Of a stretch of DNA of 64,000 bases, positions 34,704 through 43,460 are shown piece by piece. This DNA is from Bradyrhizobium japonicum USDA 6 (GTDB lineage Bacteria; Pseudomonadota; Alphaproteobacteria; Rhizobiales; Xanthobacteraceae). The notes below the pieces were generated by a model that worked only from the letters and a program-made list of their open reading frames with translations, was not told the origin of the DNA and ran no database searches. The stretch spans positions 2,954,001 through 3,018,000 of the forward strand of contig NC_017249.1 in the NCBI RefSeq assembly GCF_000284375.1, given 5' to 3'. The translations under genes and the position numbers were made by a program. The first letter of the stretch is position 1. Every line of letters begins with the position of its first letter.

Positions 34704-35315
34704 CTAGTTCGACGACAACCCCGTCCTGCGCCTGAGATCCGTGATCGCGCGCAGAAAACTGTCGGCCGGCGTCGTCTCCGGATCGATCAGGCGGTGCAGG
34801 CGAAAGCCGTCTTCCAGCGCCAGCACGACGGAGGCCATCCACGGCGGATTCAGCGTGTCGTTCCTGCCGTTGCTCTTCAACGTGGCCTCGACGATGTCGG
34901 CGACCAGCTTGCGCCGCGCGCGTAGCCGCTTGGCAAGCTCCGGGCGGCGCTTCTCGGCGCGCGCGACGAACAGGATCATCTCCATGTGCAGGAGGGGCGA
35001 GCGGCCGAGCGGGTCTTGCCGGCTGCGATCCATCGTCTTCAGCGCCGCGATGAAATCGTCGAGATTGTCGTGCTGCGCGAGGATGTCGAGGTTGCGCCGG
35101 ATCGACTGCTCGACATGATCCTCGAGCATGGCGATGATCAGTTCGTCCTTGCTCTTGAAGTTGGAATAGAATGCGCCGCGGGTGAAGCCCGCGGCGGCCG
35201 TGATCGCCTCGATGCTGGCGCCGCCGATGCCGTCGGCTTCGAACACGCGCGCGGCCGCCTCGAACAGTTTATCGCGCGTGTCGTCCCTGGTCGGCCTGGT
35301 TCTCGCCCTTGACAT
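34704..35315 (-). CDS. TetR/AcrR-family transcriptional regulator
   Basis: 203 residues. N-terminal TetR helix-turn-helix: RDKLFEAAARVFEADGIGGA, then SIEAITAAAGFTRGAFYSNF and KDELI. The C-terminal domain (about 60-200) is helical and variable, as expected for ligand binding. It is divergent from the cytochrome P450 gene, and a perfect palindrome in between is the likely operator for both. It probably represses the P450 and itself until an effector binds. Confidence 0.9.
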   Translation of the reverse strand: MSRARTRPTRDDTRDKLFEAAARVFEADGIGGASIEAITAAAGFTRGAFYSNFKSKDELIIAMLEDHVEQSIRRNLDILAQHDNLDDFIAALKTMDRSRQDPLGRSPLLHMEMILFVARAEKRRPELAKRLRARRKLVADIVEATLKSNGRNDTLNPPWMASVVLALEDGFRLHRLIDPETTPADSFLRAITDLRRRTGLSSN

Positions 35316-35340
35316 CGGCGCAGGTTAGGGCAGAATGCAA

Positions 35341-35362
35341 CTCGATACAACAATGTATCGAG
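35341..35362. promoter_or_regulatory. TetR operator between tetR-type gene and P450
   Basis: Perfect 9-base arms CTCGATACA / TGTATCGAG around ACAA. It starts 26 bases from the TetR start, and the TATAAT at 35365-35370, a good -10 for the P450 gene, is 2 bases beyond it. Confidence 0.75.
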
Positions 35363-35446
35363 TTTATAATCTTGGGGATGGTTACGCCGCGTACGCAAGG
35401 GGACTGCCGGCGTATTCGTGTCATGCGGCAACCGATTGAGGTCACC

Positions 35447-36676
35447 ATGAACGAGCAAGTGCAACCCGCAGGCGGACCGCTGTTCAATCCGCTGTCGCCG
35501 GACTTCATCCGCGATCCCTATCCGCACTATGACCGGCTGCGCACGATCGAGCCGATCCATGTGACCCCGTTCGGCCAGTTCGTCACCAGCCGCCACGCCG
35601 ACGTCAGCCTCGTGATGCGCGACAAGCGCTTCGGCAAGGACTTTGTCGAGCGCTCCAAGCGCCGCTATAGCCCTGCCATCATGGACGAGCCGGTGTTCCG
35701 CAGCATGAGCCACTGGATGCTGCAATCCGATCCGCCCGACCACACCCGCCTGCGCGGCCTCGTCGTGAAGGCCTTCACCGCTCGTCGCGTCGAGGACATG
35801 CGGCCGCGGATCCAGGCGATCGTCGACCAGGCCATCGATGCGGTGATCGAGCGCGGCCACATGGACCTGATCGAGGATTTCGCCTTCCGCCTGCCGGTCA
35901 CCATCATCTGCGACATGCTCGGCATCCCCGAGGATCATCGTGAGACCTTCTACAACAGCTCGCGCGATGGCGGCCGGCTGCTCGACCCCGTGCCGCTCAC
36001 GCCGGAGGAGATCGCGAAGGGCAACGCCGGCAACATGATGGCGCAGATGTATTTCCAGCAGCTGTTCGAGCTGCGCCGCCGCAATCCCGGCGACGACCTC
36101 ACCACCCAGCTGGTGCAGGCCGAGGAAGACGGCAACAAGCTCACCAACGAGGAATTGACCGCCAACATCATCCTGCTGTTCGGCGCCGGCCACGAGACCA
36201 CCGTCAATCTGATCGGAAACGGCCTGCTCGCGCTGCATCGCAATCCCGATCAGCTCGCGCTCCTGAAGGCGCGGCCCGAGTTGATGGTCAACGCGATCGA
36301 GGAATTCTTGCGCTACGATTCCTCGGTGCAGATGACCGGACGCGTGGCGCTGGAGGACATCGCGGATCTCGGCGGCAAGAGCATCCCCAAGGGCGAGACC
36401 GTGCTCTGCCTGCTCGGCTCGGCCAACCGCGATCCGGCGGTTTACCCTGATCGCCCTGACCGGCTCGATGTCACCCGGCCCAACGTCAAGCCGCTGTCGT
36501 TCGGCGGCGGCATCCATTTCTGCCTGGGCGCCCAATTGGCGCGCATCGAGGCCGAAATCGCCATCGCGACGCTGTTGCGGCGGCTGCCGGATCTGCGCAT
36601 CGACGACGTCGAGAACCCGGAATGGCGTCCGACCTTCGTGCTGCGCGGCCTGAAACGCCTGCCGGCGAGCTGGTGA
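35447..36676 (+). CDS. Cytochrome P450
   Basis: 409 residues from ATG 35447 with GAGG five to eight bases upstream; ATG 35423 is also in frame. P450 landmarks: DPPDHTRLRGLV (C-helix), GAGHETT in the I-helix (oxygen activation), EEFLRYDS (ExxR), and FGGGIHFCLGAQ with heme-ligating Cys359. It is a soluble bacterial class I enzyme needing a ferredoxin and reductase, which are not adjacent. The substrate is unknown. Divergent regulation by TetR suggests induction by a xenobiotic or fatty acid-like compound. Confidence 0.93.
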   Translation: MNEQVQPAGGPLFNPLSPDFIRDPYPHYDRLRTIEPIHVTPFGQFVTSRHADVSLVMRDKRFGKDFVERSKRRYSPAIMDEPVFRSMSHWMLQSDPPDHTRLRGLVVKAFTARRVEDMRPRIQAIVDQAIDAVIERGHMDLIEDFAFRLPVTIICDMLGIPEDHRETFYNSSRDGGRLLDPVPLTPEEIAKGNAGNMMAQMYFQQLFELRRRNPGDDLTTQLVQAEEDGNKLTNEELTANIILLFGAGHETTVNLIGNGLLALHRNPDQLALLKARPELMVNAIEEFLRYDSSVQMTGRVALEDIADLGGKSIPKGETVLCLLGSANRDPAVYPDRPDRLDVTRPNVKPLSFGGGIHFCLGAQLARIEAEIAIATLLRRLPDLRIDDVENPEWRPTFVLRGLKRLPASW

Positions 36677-36808
36677 TGGCCGCCAGCGTTAACCTCCGCG
36701 CCCAACAGTCGCTGTGACTTCGCCACACTTCCCTTTATATAGGGGGCTGTTCCGGCGCGCCTGAGGCCCTCAGGTTCGGCCCGGGCCGGTTTGGCCGAGG
36801 GGAGACCC

Positions 36809-39800
36809 GTGCAGACGACGCTGCTCGGATTGGCGATTGCCTTCATCATTGCGCTGCTGACCGCGCTGATCGGGCCTTACTTCATCGACTGGAACCAGTT
36901 CAGGCCCCAGTTCGAGGCGGAGGCGGGCACGATCATGGGCGTGCCGGTGCGGGTGGCGGGCGAGCTGGATGCGCGGCTGCTGCCGGCGCCGACGCTGCGG
37001 CTGCGCTCGGTCACCTTCGGCGGCAACAACGATCTCGGCCGCCTGCGCGCCGACAAGCTCGACGTCGAGTTCAGCCTGAGCTCGCTGATGCGCGGCGAAT
37101 GGCGCGCCACCGAGCTGACCGTCAACGGCATGGCGGTGGATCTCGGCCTGGATGCCAAGGGACGGGTCGATTTGCCGTCCACCGCGAGTGGCACCTTCAA
37201 CCTGGCCTCGCTTGCGATCGAACGGCTGAACCTCACCGGCCGCATCGCCCTGCACGATGCCGCCAGCCGCTCGACGCTGGAATTGAACGACATCACCTTT
37301 TCCGGCGACGTGCGCTCGCTGGCCGGCTCGGTCCGCGGCGACGGCAGTTTCACCGCCACCGGGGTGCGCTATCCGTTCCGCGTCTCCTCCGGCCCGAGCG
37401 CCGACGGCAGCGCCACCCGTCTCCACCTCAACATCGATCCCGGCGAGCGCGCGATCTTGGCCGATCTCGAAGGCGTGCTCGCCTTCGACAACCGCCTGCC
37501 GAAATTCGACGGCGCGCTGACGCTCGCCGTGCCTCCGGTCAAGAAGGCGGGCACCGCGGGGCCGACACCCTGGAAGCTCACGACAAAGCTCAAGGCCGAT
37601 CCGGCCGGCGCCAAATTCGACCAGATCGACGCGAGCTTCGGCGCCGAGGACAATGCGATCAAGTTTGGCGGTGTCGGCGATGTCAGGTTCGGCGCCTCGC
37701 CGCTGCTGCGCGCGGTGCTGTCGGCGCGCCAGGTCGATGCCGACAAGCTGGCGGGCAAGGACGATGCCGAGCCGCAGCGGGTCCTGTCGGCACTGCGCGC
37801 GGGCCTTGCGGCGATCCCGCAGGCGCCGATGCCGGCGCAGATCGAGTTCAACTCCGACCAGATCATGCTGGGCGGGCGTCCGCTCCAGAACATCACGGCG
37901 GAGCTTCAGACCGACGGAAGGTCCTGGACTTTCCAGCGGCTCGAGCTGCGCGCACCCGGCATGACGCAGCTCTCGCTCAACGGCGCAACGCCCGGCGCCG
38001 ACAGCTTCAGCGGCCGTCTCAGCGTCGAGTCGTCCGATCCCGATACGCTGGTGGCCTGGCTCCAGGGCCGCAGCGAGATCAACCGCCGCAGCACGCGGCC
38101 GCTGCGCCTTGCCGGCGACGTGACCATCGCCGCCAACCATCTCGCTGTCGACAGGCTGAAGGCCGAGATCGAGGGCGGCGCGGTGGAGGGCCGCATCGCC
38201 TTCGTCCAGACCGGCGCGAGCAAGGGCTCGCGGATCGACGCCGAGCTCAAGGCCGACCGTCTCGACCTCGATGCCGCCGCAAGCTTCGTGCGCGCGCTCG
38301 CGGGGCCGCAGGGCGAATGGCCGGAGGAAGCCAGGCTCGCGCTCGATGTCGGCCGCGCGATGTCGGCCGGACAGGAGCTGCGGCCGTTCGCGGCGAAACT
38401 CGGTTACGGCCCGGCGGCGCTGTCGCTGGAGCAGTTGCGCTTCGGCCAGGCGAGCGGGGTGACCACCGAAGCGAGCGGCAGCTTCGACCGCGTTCATGCC
38501 ACCGGCAAGCTCGCGCTGAAATCCTCGGCCAATTCGCTGCGTGAGCTCACCGCGCTGCTCGAGCCGATTGCGCCTTCGGTGCGCGCACGGCTCGACGCCA
38601 TCCCGTCATTGCCCGGCGCAACGCGGCTGAAGCTCGACCTCAGCCTCGACAAGAACGCCGATCATGCCGATCGCAACGACGCGCGCGCCGTGCTCGATCT
38701 CGATGCGCCGCAGCTCAAGGCGACCGCGACGCTGGCCGGGCAGACGCCGGTGGCGGCGGTCAACGGCATCGACATCGACCGCTTGCGTAACAGCGACTTC
38801 ACGCTGGACTCGAAAATCTCGACGCCAAAGGCCGGCGCGTTGCTGGCGCTGCTCGGCCTCGATCGCGTCGCCGCCGCGGGCGAGGGCGCCTCGCAGTTCG
38901 AAGGCCGATTGAGCGGCGCCTGGCGCCGGCCGTTGCAGTTGAACGCAAAGCTCAGTGGCGGCGGGCTGGATGCGGATGCGCAAGGCAGCATCGAATTGTC
39001 GGACCCCAGTTCGTCCCAGCCGAAGGCCAGCGTGAATTTGCGCGTGCGCAATGCCAATCTGGCGCCGCTGTTCGGGACCAGTCCAACCGATAGATCGGTG
39101 CAGAACGTCAACCTGTCCTCGCGCGTCGGCCTCTCCGGCAACCGCCTGACCTTCGACGATCTCGACAGCAGCGCGGCCGGCTCGCATCTGCGCGGGCATC
39201 TCGCGGTGACGCTCGATCAGGAGAAGAGCGTCGATGGCGAAATCGGCCTCGACGCGCTCGATCTCGCGCCCGCGTTCGCTATGGCCATCGGCGCCGCCGG
39301 ACGTGATGCCGGTGATCCCCTGAGTGCGGGGCTGCTCGGCGGCTGGCGCGGCCGCATCGCCTTCCAGGCCTTGCGCGGCACCTTGCCCGACGGCATCGAG
39401 CTGCGCCCCGTCGGTGGCACGATCCGGAGCGACGGCCAGTCGCTCGCGCTCGACGCGCTCAAGGGCGGTATCGGCGGCGGTGAGATGTCGGCGAGCTTCG
39501 ACGCGCGCAATGGCGCCAACGGTGTTGCGCTGAACGCGCGCATCGAGCTCAGGAACGTCGATGCTGCGGCGCTGCGCTACCGCGATCTCGCATTGCCCAA
39601 GGGACGCGCCTCGGTGCAGATGGCCCTGACCAGTCAGGGCCGCAGCGTTGCGGCGTTGATCGGTGCGCTCGCCGGCAATGGCACGGTGACGCTCGAGGCC
39701 GCGGAAATCAGCGGCCTCAATCCGCGTGCCTTCGAGATCGCCATCCGCGCCAGCGACGGCGGCCAGGTTGCCGACGACAACAGGCTGCGGCAGCTCGTCG

Positions 39801-40483
39801 AGCCCGCGCTGTCGGCAGGCCCGATCGCGGTCGCCTCGGCGCAGATCCCGTTCACGATCCGCGACGGGCGCCTGCGCGTCGGCGCGACGCCGCTGGACGC
39901 CAAGAACGCGCGGGCGATCGTCTCCGGCGGCTACGACATTCCCGCCGACCAGGCCGACATCCGCGCCAGCCTGACGCCGATCATGACCGGGCTCTCCGGC
40001 GCGCCGCCGGAGATCCAGCTGTTCGCGGCAGGTCCCCCCGACAAGCTCAGCCGCACCGTCGATCTCGCGCCGCTGTCGTCCTGGCTCGCGGTGCGCACGA
40101 TCGATCGTGAGACGCGCCGGCTGGATGCGATCGAGCGCGGCGAGCCGCCGCCGGCGACTGCGGCGCTGCCGACGCTGGTCTCGCCCGATCCGGTGCCCGA
40201 GCCGTCGCTGATCGACGTGCCGTTGCCCGGCCGCGATCCGCGCCGCGCGCCGCCGAAGCCAAAGGCCGCGCCGACGCCGAAGGCGCCGCATGCCGCCCCC
40301 GCGGTGCCAAGTCCTTCAATCACAAGTCCTTCAATCGCAAGCCCGCCACTCACAAGCCCGCCGCTCGCGAGCCAGCAGATCGCGCCGCTGCCGCCGCCGA
40401 TCGAGGTGAGGCCGGCGCCGGGCCCGCCGCCCGCAAGACCCAAGCCGAAGCCACCGCTGGTGCTGACGCCGTCGAATCCGTGA
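36809..40483 (+). CDS. AsmA-family protein
   Basis: 1224 residues from GTG 36809, preceded by GGGGAGA; a TTG at 36791 is less likely. One N-terminal membrane helix (MQTTLLGLAIAFIIALLTAL) is followed by a long beta-rich periplasmic body with AsmA repeats (DWNQFRPQFEAEAG, then LPAPTLRLRSVTF). A C-terminal Pro-rich tail has SPSITSPSIASPPLTSPPLAS-type repeats. AsmA/TamB-like proteins form bridge-like structures carrying phospholipids to the outer membrane. It is not in an obvious operon. Confidence 0.85.
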   Translation: MQTTLLGLAIAFIIALLTALIGPYFIDWNQFRPQFEAEAGTIMGVPVRVAGELDARLLPAPTLRLRSVTFGGNNDLGRLRADKLDVEFSLSSLMRGEWRATELTVNGMAVDLGLDAKGRVDLPSTASGTFNLASLAIERLNLTGRIALHDAASRSTLELNDITFSGDVRSLAGSVRGDGSFTATGVRYPFRVSSGPSADGSATRLHLNIDPGERAILADLEGVLAFDNRLPKFDGALTLAVPPVKKAGTAGPTPWKLTTKLKADPAGAKFDQIDASFGAEDNAIKFGGVGDVRFGASPLLRAVLSARQVDADKLAGKDDAEPQRVLSALRAGLAAIPQAPMPAQIEFNSDQIMLGGRPLQNITAELQTDGRSWTFQRLELRAPGMTQLSLNGATPGADSFSGRLSVESSDPDTLVAWLQGRSEINRRSTRPLRLAGDVTIAANHLAVDRLKAEIEGGAVEGRIAFVQTGASKGSRIDAELKADRLDLDAAASFVRALAGPQGEWPEEARLALDVGRAMSAGQELRPFAAKLGYGPAALSLEQLRFGQASGVTTEASGSFDRVHATGKLALKSSANSLRELTALLEPIAPSVRARLDAIPSLPGATRLKLDLSLDKNADHADRNDARAVLDLDAPQLKATATLAGQTPVAAVNGIDIDRLRNSDFTLDSKISTPKAGALLALLGLDRVAAAGEGASQFEGRLSGAWRRPLQLNAKLSGGGLDADAQGSIELSDPSSSQPKASVNLRVRNANLAPLFGTSPTDRSVQNVNLSSRVGLSGNRLTFDDLDSSAAGSHLRGHLAVTLDQEKSVDGEIGLDALDLAPAFAMAIGAAGRDAGDPLSAGLLGGWRGRIAFQALRGTLPDGIELRPVGGTIRSDGQSLALDALKGGIGGGEMSASFDARNGANGVALNARIELRNVDAAALRYRDLALPKGRASVQMALTSQGRSVAALIGALAGNGTVTLEAAEISGLNPRAFEIAIRASDGGQVADDNRLRQLVEPALSAGPIAVASAQIPFTIRDGRLRVGATPLDAKNARAIVSGGYDIPADQADIRASLTPIMTGLSGAPPEIQLFAAGPPDKLSRTVDLAPLSSWLAVRTIDRETRRLDAIERGEPPPATAALPTLVSPDPVPEPSLIDVPLPGRDPRRAPPKPKAAPTPKAPHAAPAVPSPSITSPSIASPPLTSPPLASQQIAPLPPPIEVRPAPGPPPARPKPKPPLVLTPSNP

Positions 40484-40550
40484 GGGCAGCAGCTTCGGCA
40501 AGCGCGGGCCCTTGCTCGCCGGTAAACCCATTCCCGCGCATTTTATCGAA

Positions 40551-40586
40551 TTTTGCCCGGCAAAACTGATCTGCCGGTTTTACCGG
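40551..40586. promoter_or_regulatory. Two palindromes upstream of the DUF2336 gene
   Basis: TTTTGCC-C-GGCAAAA (40551-40565) and CCGGT-TTT-ACCGG (40574-40586), both perfect. They lie 95-130 bases before the DUF2336 start and are AT-flanked, suiting a regulator site. Confidence 0.45.
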
Positions 40587-40679
40587 ATTCTCGCGTTTGT
40601 TCCCTAGTCTCTGTTCCCAGAGGAATTCGGCGTCCCGCCAGCACGAGCGGGATGGCTAACCAAGAACTGGGGTATCGAG

Positions 40680-41798
40680 ATGAACGGCGCAAAATCGCTT
40701 CTGCAGGATCTGGACGACGCGATCGCGCGCGGCACCGACGAGAGCCGGGCGAAGGCGTTGTGGCATGCGACCGACATCCTGATCACCGGCCGCTACAGCG
40801 ACGACGAGATCAGCATGTTCGGCGAGGTCATCGGGCGGCTTGCCGACGAGATCGAGGTCGCCGCGCGGGCGCAGCTCTCCGAGCTGATGTCGGCCTGCGA
40901 CCATGCTCCGCTCAATGTCATCGAAAAGCTCGCCCTCGACGACGAGATCGACGTGGCCGGTCCGGTGCTGCGCGATTCCAGTCGGATCGACGAGAAGATG
41001 CTGGTCGAGAGCGCGATGACCAAGGGCCAGGCGCATCTGCTTGCGATCGCCCAGCGCAAGTCGATCGGCGAAGCCGTCACCGACGTGCTCGTCAAGCGCG
41101 GCGACCAGGAGGTCGTGACCTCCGTCGCCAAGAACGAGGGCGCGCGCTTCTCCGGCTCGGGCCTGCTGCACATGGTCCGGCGCGCCGAGGGTGACTCGAT
41201 CCTCGCCGAGCAGCTCGGCCTGCGCAAGGACGTGCCGCGCCACATCTTCCAGCAGCTCATTTCCAAGGCGTCGGAAGACGTCCGCCGCCGCCTCGCGAGC
41301 GAGCGGCCCGAGATGATGTCGCAGATCCAGAGCTCGGTGACCGACGTCACCGGCGATCTCCAGTCCAAGTTCGGTCCGTCCTCGCGCAGCTATTTCGTCG
41401 CCAAGCGCGTGGTGACGACGCAGTACCGCCAGGGCAACCTCAACCAGGACTCGATCTCGAACTATGCGCGCCAGCACCGTTTCGACGAGGTGCAGATCGG
41501 CCTGTCGCTATTGTCGTCGCTTCCGGTCGACGTGATCGAGCGCGCGATGATGGACCGCAATCGCGAGATACTTCTGGTGCTGTGCAAGGCGCTCGACTTC
41601 TCGTGGGACACCACCATGTCGCTGCTGTTCCTCGGCGCCAAGGATCATCTGATCACGGCGCGCGAGCTTCATGACAGCGAGCGCGAGTTCGGCAAGCTCA
41701 AGATCGAGACGTCGCGCAGCATTCTGAAGTTCTACCAGTCGCGCAAGACCGGCGCGGGTGCCGATACGGGCCGTCAGCCCGAGCTCCAGGTGCACTGA
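40680..41798 (+). CDS. DUF2336 domain protein
   Basis: 372 residues, nearly all helical. DUF2336 features: ARAQLSELMSACDHAP, the repeated hydrophobic helix pattern LARDSSRIDEKMLVESA-like (here VLRDSSRIDEKMLVESA), then DVLVKRGDQEVVTSVAKNEG, which resembles HEAT-like repeats. It has no signal peptide. The domain is alphaproteobacterial and of unknown function, sometimes linked to flagellar or cell-cycle genes. The 41819 gene follows 20 bases on and is probably co-transcribed. Confidence 0.82.
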   Translation: MNGAKSLLQDLDDAIARGTDESRAKALWHATDILITGRYSDDEISMFGEVIGRLADEIEVAARAQLSELMSACDHAPLNVIEKLALDDEIDVAGPVLRDSSRIDEKMLVESAMTKGQAHLLAIAQRKSIGEAVTDVLVKRGDQEVVTSVAKNEGARFSGSGLLHMVRRAEGDSILAEQLGLRKDVPRHIFQQLISKASEDVRRRLASERPEMMSQIQSSVTDVTGDLQSKFGPSSRSYFVAKRVVTTQYRQGNLNQDSISNYARQHRFDEVQIGLSLLSSLPVDVIERAMMDRNREILLVLCKALDFSWDTTMSLLFLGAKDHLITARELHDSEREFGKLKIETSRSILKFYQSRKTGAGADTGRQPELQVH

Positions 41799-41818
41799 GC
41801 CAGAGGGGAGTATTTGCC

Positions 41819-42052
41819 ATGTTGCCTCAATTCGGCACCGCAATTCGCAAGAACAAGAGCCTGCCCGTCGATGCCGGCGGTTCGGCCCCCGAGAAGGCTT
41901 CCGTCGACGCCGCCTGGCTCGTGCTGGAAGCCGCCAACGATCTCGGCGACCACGCCGCGATCGCGGCCTGTCGCCGCGTTATCGACGCCGAGCTCAACGG
42001 CACGATCGCCGGCAGTTCGGACATCGATCTCGTGCTGGGTTATTTCCGGTAA
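41819..42052 (+). CDS. Small hypothetical protein downstream of DUF2336
   Basis: 77 residues from ATG 41819, with GAGGGGAG upstream. The body is helical (SVDAAWLVLEAANDLGDHAA, RRVIDAELNGTIAGS) with DLVLGYFR at the end. No membrane segment or family is recognised. Close spacing to the DUF2336 gene suggests a shared transcript and role. Confidence 0.65.
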   Translation: MLPQFGTAIRKNKSLPVDAGGSAPEKASVDAAWLVLEAANDLGDHAAIAACRRVIDAELNGTIAGSSDIDLVLGYFR

Positions 42053-42054
42053 GA

Positions 42055-42147
42055 CGCCGTGGCCCGGACGAAGCGCAGTTCAATCCGGGACCGCCGTGTC
42101 CGCGCAAGAAGACCCGGATTACGCTTCGCTTCATCTGGGCTGCGCGG
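42055..42147. repeat. Intergenic repeat, CCCGGACGAAGCGCAG family
   Basis: GCCCGGACGAAGCG at the left pairs imperfectly with CGCTTCATCTGGGC at the right, and CAATCCGGG with CCCGGATTACG inside. It belongs to the group of elements whose inner part reads CCCGGATT-x-CGCT. Confidence 0.65.
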
Positions 42148-42263
42148 CTGAGTGTATCGGAAGGGATGGCTCTTGCAGCGCGCTATCTCCTGGCGCAGTC
42201 GAAAGTATGCTATCATACCACCAGGGATAGCATTCGCTATTCCTGAATTCGGGAGAGATAGCC

Positions 42264-42491
42264 ATGAAGACCTTCGCGTTCCTCGTCGTCGGGCTCGCTG
42301 TCGCAACCCTTTCTATGCCGACAGCCAACGCCCAATACAAATGCTCCTGGAGTAGCGGCACCATTTCCCCGGTCCCGTGTGCCAAGCGTTATGCCGTCAA
42401 CTACGAAGCGTGCCGAAAATACGTCATCGAGCATGGCTCGACCGGGGCTGACGCCATGTGGTGGTGTACGAGCCAGGGTTATACCAAGTAA
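42264..42491 (+). CDS. Small exported Cys-containing hypothetical protein
   Basis: 75 residues from ATG 42264. A signal peptide (MKTFAFLVVGLAVATLSMPT, cleavage after NAQ near 24) leaves about 50 residues with four Cys (YKCSW, VPCAK, EACRK, WWCTS), so two disulfides are likely. It resembles the short DUF3551-type exported proteins of Bradyrhizobium but lacks the full motif. GGGAGA precedes the ATG at a good distance. Function unknown. Confidence 0.65.
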   Translation: MKTFAFLVVGLAVATLSMPTANAQYKCSWSSGTISPVPCAKRYAVNYEACRKYVIEHGSTGADAMWWCTSQGYTK

Positions 42492-42523
42492 GGTCACACC
42501 AAGTGATTTGAGGCCGATTACCA

Positions 42524-42554
42524 GCAGGAGGCCGCCTCGTGGGCGGCCTCCTGC
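42524..42554 (+). terminator. Strong hairpin without T tract
   Basis: Perfect 13-base stem GCAGGAGGCCGCC / GGCGGCCTCCTGC with a five-base loop, between the small exported gene and the converging SDR gene. It could stop transcription from both sides. Confidence 0.55.
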
Positions 42555-42624
42555 AGCCGGACGTCGCCAGGTTCGCCGTCATCCCGGGTCGGTCCGACCG
42601 GAATTCGCGTCCGGCGTGGGATGC

Positions 42625-43362
42625 CTAGGCGTTCGCGCCGCCGTCGACGGTCAATGTCGAGCCGGTGATGTATTTTGCCTTCGCGCTCGCCAGGAATGCC
42701 ACGGCATTCGCGATGTCATCCGTCGCACCATACCGGCCCAGTGCCATGAACTGTTTCAGCGTCTCCGCGGTCGGGCCGCTTGCGGGGTTCATGTCGGTGT
42801 CGATCGATCCCGGCTGCACCAGATTGACCGTGACGTCCCTGGGGCCGAGCTCCCGCGCCAGCGCCTTCGTGAACGCTGCAAGCGCCGACTTCGACGCCGC
42901 GTACACGCCGAGCACCGGCGCGGGCACGCGGTCGGCGAAATAGCTGCCGATGGTGATGATGCGGCCGCCTTTGCCGAGATGGGGCAGTGCGGCCTTGCTC
43001 GCGATCATTGGCGAGCGCACGTTGACGTCCAGCAGCGCATCGATGTCTTCCAGCGAGATGTCGTTGAGGCCGCCCAATCGAAGAATTCCGGCGTTGTTGA
43101 CGAGAATATCGAGCCCGCCCAGCGCCGCGACGGTCTTGGCAACCGAGGCCTGAACGGCAGCGACATCGGCGCTGTCGGCCTGGATCGCCACGGCCTTGCG
43201 CCCGCCTGCCTTAATGACGTCCACGATCTTCGCGGCGCTGTCTGCGGACTTTTCGTAAGTGATTGCAACATCGGCGCCTTCCGCGGCCAGCGCTTTTGCA
43301 ATGCCTGCACCGATGCCCCTGCTTGCGCCCGTCACCAGGGCCCGTTTTCCTGCCAGATTCAT
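42625..43362 (-). CDS. SDR-family oxidoreductase (3-oxoacyl-ACP reductase-like)
   Basis: 245 residues, classical short-chain dehydrogenase. TGASRGIGAGIA (residues 12-23) binds NADP(H); NNAGIL follows; the catalytic Ser is in ITIGSYFA and the pair is YAASK. The C-terminus has VQPGSIDTDMNP and the GSTLTVDGGANA ending. The exact substrate is unknown. It is divergent from the second TetR gene, with two operator-like sites in the 98-base gap, so it is probably repressed by that TetR. Confidence 0.88.
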   Translation of the reverse strand: MNLAGKRALVTGASRGIGAGIAKALAAEGADVAITYEKSADSAAKIVDVIKAGGRKAVAIQADSADVAAVQASVAKTVAALGGLDILVNNAGILRLGGLNDISLEDIDALLDVNVRSPMIASKAALPHLGKGGRIITIGSYFADRVPAPVLGVYAASKSALAAFTKALARELGPRDVTVNLVQPGSIDTDMNPASGPTAETLKQFMALGRYGATDDIANAVAFLASAKAKYITGSTLTVDGGANA

Positions 43363-43378
43363 TTAATCTCTCCAATTT

Positions 43379-43394
43379 TGTAACGATCGACACA
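43379..43394. promoter_or_regulatory. TetR operator half-pair, site 1
   Basis: TGTAACGATCGACACA, an imperfect palindrome around GATC. Reversed, it matches site 2 at 43434-43449 in 14 of 16 positions. Confidence 0.6.
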
Positions 43395-43433
43395 GAATAT
43401 GTGGAGTCTTGAACGGGCGCGTCAAGTCAATTA

Positions 43434-43449
43434 TGTGTTGATCATTACA
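43434..43449. promoter_or_regulatory. TetR operator half-pair, site 2
   Basis: TGTGTTGATCATTACA; the opposite strand reads TGTAATGATCAACACA, which differs from site 1 by two bases. It lies 12 bases ahead of the TetR start. Confidence 0.6.
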
Positions 43450-43460
43450 GAAAGGGCGAG

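Noticed and set aside
36770..38497. 575-codon open frame opposite the AsmA gene
   Set aside because: Antisense shadow; the sense frame has a membrane helix and AsmA pattern.
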